Below are positions 15,058 through 18,911 of a DNA stretch of 18,911 nt, piece by piece. The stretch is taken from positions 1-18,911 of the forward strand of contig CAIPUQ010000062.1 in the NCBI GenBank assembly GCA_903868295.1, written 5' to 3'. Below the pieces are notes generated by a model. The model did not search any database. It was not told the DNA's origin and was given only the letters and a program-made list of their open reading frames with translations. This DNA is from an uncultured Roseiflexaceae bacterium (GTDB taxonomy: Bacteria > Chloroflexota > Chloroflexia > Chloroflexales > Roseiflexaceae). How positions within the stretch are numbered: position 1 is the first letter of the stretch; every line of letters starts with the position of its first letter. Made by a program: the position numbers and the translations under genes.

Positions 15058-16278
15058 TCACGAACTCTTCTGACGCATTTCGCGCATTGCAGCGCCAATT
15101 GAAGCAATACCCTTGACCAAGTTAGGGATGGTTTGAAAGCTAAACGCAATCCGCATCTCGTGCGTACCTTGTCCATTCGCATATCCGGTGGTGCCAGGCA
15201 GAAACGATGCGCCGTGGCGGATCGCAATATCGTTCAATGCAACCGCTGGCAAATCTTGTGGGAGATACCCATACACAAAAAATCCACCTTCCGGTACATT
15301 TGTCCGTACATCTGCAGGGAAGTGCTCTGCGATGGCTTGTACCATCGCTGCACTTTTGGTGGCGTAGTGTGAGCACAACATTTGAATGTGCCGTTCGAGC
15401 CATCCATCTTGGGCCATATGCGACACCAAACGGGTCACGAATGTTCCACAGTCGCTCTCACTCTTGAACACGCGGAGCCGCTTCATCACTGCTGGCGGGC
15501 CATATGCCCATGCCATACGCACCCCTGGTGCCAGAATTTTCGAAAATGTGCCGATATGCAAGACCCACTCATTCCCTGGCAGTGTCAACATCGACGGCGC
15601 CGTGTGTGGTTTGAAATGTAAATCCCCGTACGCATCGTCTTCAACGACGAGTACACCGTACTCGGCAGCCAACGCGACGAGTCTGGCCCGTGCAGAGGCA
15701 GGCATCAGGGTCCCCGTGGGATTCTGAAACGTCGGGATGGTGTAGATGAACTTTGGCCGAATGTTGCGGTGCTTCAGGTCCGCGAGACAACTCGCAAGCG
15801 CATCAATATCCATGCCATTGGGACCAACAGGGATGGTTTCGATCCGCGCTTCGGACGCTGCAAAATACTCTACAGCTCCAAGGAACGTCGGACCTTCGAC
15901 GATGATCGTGTCACCCGGTTCGATCAAAATCTGCGGGAGGAGACCAAGCACTTGGCTCGAACCATAGGTAATCATCAACTGTGCAGGATCGACCGCGACT
16001 CCACGCGCCTCGAGACGCTTGGTAACGAGCGCATGCAAGCGTGCGTCTGCAGGCGCGTAATTCATCACTGCATCGACATTTTCACTCAGCAATCCCGCAA
16101 CAGACGATGTTATTTGATGTGCCGGGAAAATGCTCGGATCGGCATCGCCAAAGGCCAAACTAATCGTATCTGGCTTTTCGTTGGGTAAATCAACCAAAAT
16201 CGATGTCTGATTGGCGACGCGTCGGGCTGCGTGCGAAAACAATTGCTCATACATAGAAGTCTCAGGGACGCGGGTCAT
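15058..16278 (-). CDS. PLP aminotransferase A (paralogue of B, ARO8/KAT II/LysN-like)
   Basis: The 406-residue protein has the complete PLP set: TYGSSQ (104-109), IPTFQNPTG (181-189, N186), EDDAYGDL (213-220; D214, Y217), K247 in TFSKILAPGVRMAW and R376 in HEMRIAF. It aligns with aminotransferase B over the whole length without large gaps; I estimate about half of the residues to be identical. The substrate-facing region after MNYAPADARLHALV (72-85) differs from NYGPTYPGLIKLVV in B, where the family usually keeps a Gly. The two may therefore differ in amino donor. GGAGG is five bases before the ATG, which overlaps the padR stop codon (ATGA, 16275-16278), so it is translated directly after the regulator. 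Confidence 0.92.
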   Translation of the reverse strand: MTRVPETSMYEQLFSHAARRVANQTSILVDLPNEKPDTISLAFGDADPSIFPAHQITSSVAGLLSENVDAVMNYAPADARLHALVTKRLEARGVAVDPAQLMITYGSSQVLGLLPQILIEPGDTIIVEGPTFLGAVEYFAASEARIETIPVGPNGMDIDALASCLADLKHRNIRPKFIYTIPTFQNPTGTLMPASARARLVALAAEYGVLVVEDDAYGDLHFKPHTAPSMLTLPGNEWVLHIGTFSKILAPGVRMAWAYGPPAVMKRLRVFKSESDCGTFVTRLVSHMAQDGWLERHIQMLCSHYATKSAAMVQAIAEHFPADVRTNVPEGGFFVYGYLPQDLPAVALNDIAIRHGASFLPGTTGYANGQGTHEMRIAFSFQTIPNLVKGIASIGAAMREMRQKSS

Positions 16279-16832
16279 AAATCCTCCGTTATCGGGGTCA
16301 AAGTGGGGAAACGTAGTTCAAGACGACAGGCTTCCATCCAGCTTATGGTAGCCTGGATTTGGCCGCGACGGTACTGCAAAACGGCTGTTCGATACTGGTC
16401 GCCGACAGGATCAATGGTGATTTCGTCGAGCCAGTGTTGACAACGTTGCGTCTGCTGGTCGTACAACGCAGCAATCGCTTCGGGACCGTGTAGGGAACAA
16501 AAATACAACTTGGCAAGGAACTCGATGCGCATATCTCGCGGGTGCGCAACAGGCGAAGAACACCAGCGTGCATATATGGCCTGCCCTGCGGGGGTACACA
16601 CGAGCATACGCTTCCCACGGCCGTCGTCTTCACTCTCAATCGCACATATAAATCCCACCTCCTGCATACGCGCAATAATTGCATAAAAGGCACTCTGTTT
16701 GATGTGCCAAATATTACCGAGTGGAGAATCCACAACGGTTTGATGAAGTGCATACGCATGCAATGGTGTTTCAATCAAGAAACCCAAGACGGTATGTTCG
16801 TATGTGAATGTCGTTTTTTGACGTGGACTCAT
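16275..16832 (-). CDS. PadR family transcriptional regulator
   Basis: The 185-residue protein has an N-terminal PadR winged helix. It reads YEHTVLGFLIETPLHAYAL (11-29), IWHIKQSAFYAIIARMQEVGFI (41-62) and a wing GRGKRMLVCTPAGQAIYARW (71-90). A helical C-terminal domain of about 90 residues follows, as in PadR subfamily 2. PadR proteins are usually repressors released by phenolic acids or other small ligands, which suits a cluster for aromatic compounds. The reading frame is open upstream to an ATG at 16904, but that extension runs across the promoter and into the divergent gene. The start at 16832 gives the usual short lead before the domain. No ribosome site precedes it, so the mRNA may be nearly leaderless. 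It heads the leftward cluster and probably controls both directions. Confidence 0.88.
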   Translation of the reverse strand: MSPRQKTTFTYEHTVLGFLIETPLHAYALHQTVVDSPLGNIWHIKQSAFYAIIARMQEVGFICAIESEDDGRGKRMLVCTPAGQAIYARWCSSPVAHPRDMRIEFLAKLYFCSLHGPEAIAALYDQQTQRCQHWLDEITIDPVGDQYRTAVLQYRRGQIQATISWMEACRLELRFPTLTPITEDL

Positions 16833-16847
16833 ATTAATTCTATGATA
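16818..16847. promoter_or_regulatory. Divergent promoter between padR and the mmpS-like operon
   Basis: For the rightward operon TTGACG (16818-16823), a 17-base spacer and TATGAT (16841-16846) form a near-consensus promoter with a start near 16853 and a 25-base leader. Its -35 box lies inside the first codons of padR. On the - strand the overlapping hexamer at 16842-16847 reads TATCAT and can serve padR. It would start transcription only a few bases before the padR ATG at 16832. Both directions thus compete for one -10 region, and one PadR dimer could block both. Confidence 0.65.
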
Positions 16848-16877
16848 CACAATCGTAGCTTCATCCGGGAGGTTCAC

Positions 16878-17294
16878 ATGTCTGAAGTAGACGAAAAGGC
16901 CCATTACCTGGCTGGCATTCGCCGTTCGCGAATCATGGTAGTGATATTAGTGAGTATTGCACTGCTCCTTGGATATTTCGGTGCCCAAAATCAATACCGG
17001 AGCATGACCGTGGACAAGCCAGTGAGTGCCCGGATTGAATACCTTGTCACCGGCACAAGCGCAAACGTCCGTGTTATCTACGTGAATGATCTCGCATACC
17101 GTGCCGAGAAAGTCGGCACACCACCATGGAAATTTAGTTTCCGTGCGTCAAAAGGCCGCTCCCTAGAAGTGCAGGTAGACAACCTCTCTGCCGAAGGGAC
17201 GGTGGGTTGCAAAATTCTTGTCTACGGTGAACCGATTTACACGATCGAAGAAACCACGGATAGCACAATCACCTGTACTGCAGTCGTTCCGTAG
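16878..17294 (+). CDS. MmpS-like membrane-anchored protein
   Basis: The 138-residue protein has a short basic N-terminus (GIRRSR, 13-18), one membrane anchor (IMVVILVSIALLLGYFG, about 19-35) and an extracytoplasmic beta-rich domain. The pattern ARIEYLVTG, NVRVIYVNDLA, PPWKFSFRA, LEVQVDN, VGCKILVYGE, TITCTA resembles the mycobacterial MmpS fold (PF05423). That includes two cysteines, C111 and C133, at the places of the family's disulfide. MmpS proteins work with MmpL (RND) exporters in lipid and siderophore export. Here the partner gene, eight bases downstream, encodes an MFS carrier instead. GGGAGG precedes the ATG by five bases. A longer open frame to 16542 is only the antisense of padR and is not used. 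Assignment by fold pattern, not by strong identity. Confidence 0.6.
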   Translation: MSEVDEKAHYLAGIRRSRIMVVILVSIALLLGYFGAQNQYRSMTVDKPVSARIEYLVTGTSANVRVIYVNDLAYRAEKVGTPPWKFSFRASKGRSLEVQVDNLSAEGTVGCKILVYGEPIYTIEETTDSTITCTAVVP

Positions 17295-17302
17295 AGAGTA
17301 GG

Positions 17303-18532
17303 GTGTTCGTGCGTTTTCCGACCTTTCGTTGGGTGTTTGTTGCGTTTGCCCTCGGCAACTTGGTCGCAGTGTTTCTTCGGTCAGCTAATGCCGTCATCGC
17401 ACCAGATTTGATGCGCGACATTGGTCTCAACGCTGAGCAGCTGGGAAGCATGACGAGTGTCTACTACATTACCTTCGCGTTGATGCAGCTCCCCCTCGGC
17501 GCAGCACTCGATCGGTATGGCTCACGGAAGGTTATTCCAATCCTCATGGTTCCAGCGATTATTGGGTGCATCGTCTACGCCCAGGCGACATCCTTCACCG
17601 GCGTTGCAATTGGTCGATTGCTCATCGGAGTCGGCACCGCTGGCGGACTCATGGGTGCCGTGAAGACCTTCGGCAACTGGGTCCCATCCAATCGGCTTGC
17701 CACGATGACGACTTCGATGATGGCCCTCGGTGGTGTCGGCGGCATTATGACAACTTCGCCAATGGCGTGGGTCAACGCACAGTATGGCTGGCAGAACATT
17801 TTCTACGGCAGCACGGTCGTCGTCACACTCGTTGCCTGTGCCATTTGGTTTTGGAGCAGAGACTTCCCGGCAACCACACCGGTCGTGCGCTCAACGGGCA
17901 ACCCATTCGAGGGATTCAGATCGATTTACTCCAACAAAGCGTTTTGGCAGATGGCACCGCTCTATTTCTCGATGTTAGGGACACTTTTGGCTGTCCAAAC
18001 ACTCTGGGCTGGGCCATTTTTGTATGATGTGTTGTCGTACACACCTCCGCAAGCCGGTGCCATGCTGTTCATGATGGGGGTAGGAGCAATCCTCGGGTAT
18101 GCTATCAGCGGGCCGTTAGGCGATCGTTTTGGCGCACCACGGATGATTTTATATGCACAACTCCTGCTCATTGCGACGTTGAGTGTCTTTGTTGGTGCAC
18201 CGGTTATCACACAGCAACCGATTGTTGCGCTACTGTACCTGTGCTTCAGTCTGGGTGCTGCGTTTAATGTTATCTTGCTCCCACAGGCGCGCACGCTCTT
18301 TTCTGCACAGATGAGCGGTAGGGCAGTCACTGCGTTGAACATATTTGGATTTGTCGGGGCGTATTTTTTCCAACGCACCATGGGCTATGTCATCGAACTG
18401 CAAGGCAAAAACAGTACGGGACACTATGGTACACTCGGGTATCAGTATGCATTTGCGATACCGTTGGTCTGTGCAATCCTTGCATTGATAAACTATCTGC
18501 CGTTAGTACGTGCTCAACAGCTGAAAGGATAA
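17303..18532 (+). CDS. MFS transporter (ACS/NarK-like)
   Basis: The 409-residue protein has about twelve membrane segments. The motif A loop GAALDRYGSRKVI lies at about 66-78. The N-terminal pattern FRSANAVIAPDLMRDIGLNAEQLGSM, with GRLLIGVGTAGG (about 108-119), is seen in the anion:cation symporter and nitrate/nitrite-type branches of the superfamily. The substrate is unknown; organic acids are common in that branch. It lies in one operon between the MmpS-like gene (8-base gap) and the ferredoxin gene (5-base gap). The start is a GTG: either 17303, with GAGAG four bases away, or 17309, with TAGGG upstream. The two differ by two residues only. Confidence 0.9.
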   Translation: MFVRFPTFRWVFVAFALGNLVAVFLRSANAVIAPDLMRDIGLNAEQLGSMTSVYYITFALMQLPLGAALDRYGSRKVIPILMVPAIIGCIVYAQATSFTGVAIGRLLIGVGTAGGLMGAVKTFGNWVPSNRLATMTTSMMALGGVGGIMTTSPMAWVNAQYGWQNIFYGSTVVVTLVACAIWFWSRDFPATTPVVRSTGNPFEGFRSIYSNKAFWQMAPLYFSMLGTLLAVQTLWAGPFLYDVLSYTPPQAGAMLFMMGVGAILGYAISGPLGDRFGAPRMILYAQLLLIATLSVFVGAPVITQQPIVALLYLCFSLGAAFNVILLPQARTLFSAQMSGRAVTALNIFGFVGAYFFQRTMGYVIELQGKNSTGHYGTLGYQYAFAIPLVCAILALINYLPLVRAQQLKG

Positions 18533-18537
18533 TCCCC

Positions 18538-18903
18538 ATGCCAACTCTTACCATCAACGGCACAACGTTCACCGTCGCAGCCGGGACACGACTGGTCAAC
18601 GCCATCGAAGACAACAACATCAACATCGGTCACCGCTGCGGTGGCAAGTCGAAATGCACGTCGTGTCGCGTCGTGTTTTTGGCCGGCGAACCAACAACGA
18701 TGACCGCAGCAGAACATGCCAAACTGACCGAAAAGGGAATGCTCGGCACTATGCGTCTCTCATGCCAAATCGTGGTTGATGCGGACATGACAATCGAGCC
18801 ACAGATGACCCTCGAGTCCGTCGCCGATTGGACCGACACAGGCCCACGCTGCCTCGACGCAGTCGAGCCCGATGCACTCGTTCGGCCGACGTCGTCCTTC
18901 TAA
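18538..18903 (+). CDS. 2Fe-2S ferredoxin
   Basis: The 121-residue protein has a beta-grasp ferredoxin domain (residues 1 to about 92). It reads PTLTINGTTFTVAAGTRLVNAIEDNNI, then the cluster motif C34-x5-C40-x2-C43 (HRCGGKSKCTSCRV), then the fourth ligand C76 in MRLSCQ. The spacing CX5CX2C is that of adrenodoxin-type and related bacterial single-electron carriers. A tail of about 30 residues with an extra cysteine (C105) follows and is not part of the usual domain. It would pass electrons in the cytoplasm to an oxygenase or reductase. No such partner is in the window unless it lies just to the right. AAAGGA lies nine bases before the ATG. The gene is five bases behind the MFS gene. Confidence 0.9.
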   Translation: MPTLTINGTTFTVAAGTRLVNAIEDNNINIGHRCGGKSKCTSCRVVFLAGEPTTMTAAEHAKLTEKGMLGTMRLSCQIVVDADMTIEPQMTLESVADWTDTGPRCLDAVEPDALVRPTSSF

Positions 18904-18911
18904 ATTCCAAA

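Noticed and set aside
16542..16877. N-terminal extension of the MmpS-like protein by 112 residues
   Set aside because: It is the antisense of padR and crosses the promoter. The ATG at 16878 has GGGAGG at the right distance and is followed by a typical anchor.
16833..16904. Longer padR start at 16904
   Set aside because: It would overlap the divergent MmpS-like gene and cover the promoter. The PadR domain starts naturally ten residues after the 16832 ATG. It is not fully excluded, because 16832 lacks a ribosome site.
1..18911. Mobile elements, CRISPR arrays, tRNA or rRNA genes, tandem repeats
   Set aside because: Looked for on both strands and none seen. Apart from short motifs and the two hairpins listed, no long repeats stand out.

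Overview
The window is 18.9 kb of compact bacterial chromosome with moderate GC (about half by eye). Nineteen protein-coding genes fill it almost end to end, and the longest intergenic stretch is about 170 bases. I see no rRNA, tRNA, transposase, integrase, phage gene or CRISPR array. The gene mix is a DUF422/CruF-type carotenoid hydratase, an orphan HyuB, a DUF2227 membrane protein, an m2G-type THUMP methyltransferase, an MmpS-like anchored protein and several MFS carriers. Together with good Shine-Dalgarno sites and sigma70-type promoters, this would fit a Chloroflexota-like bacterium. That placement is inference; no marker gene here settles it.

Left part (1-5302). A truncated FAD-dependent oxidoreductase (-) and a degenerate NodB-fold protein (+) diverge from the same four bases, so their ATG codons overlap back to back. 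The NodB-like gene runs tail to tail into a CruF-like membrane protein (-), which is translationally coupled behind hyuB (-). A short region with two overlapping -10 elements then separates hyuB from a tandem-GNAT acetyltransferase (+).

Middle part (5274-10180). A TetR regulator and a DUF2227 membrane protein form a leftward pair, divergent from an MFS transporter. An aldo/keto reductase and a THUMP-domain tRNA methyltransferase follow, both rightward. A perfect 36-base palindrome is the shared terminator between the methyltransferase and the leftward cluster beyond it.

Right part (10195-18903). A leftward six-gene cluster reads padR, aminotransferase A, aminotransferase B, MFS transporter, class I DAHP synthase, kynureninase. 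Most of its junctions are ATGA or short overlaps. It diverges from a rightward operon of an MmpS-like anchored protein, an MFS transporter and a 2Fe-2S ferredoxin. The two operons share a promoter region of under 50 bases next to padR. The inferred theme is aromatic amino acid metabolism: DAHP synthase feeds the shikimate pathway, the aminotransferases belong to the ARO8/KAT II/LysN fold group, and kynureninase makes anthranilate. Dedicated transport and a PadR-type sensor sit beside them. This is the most interesting unit in the window. The genes that would make kynurenine from tryptophan, or use anthranilate, are not in view.
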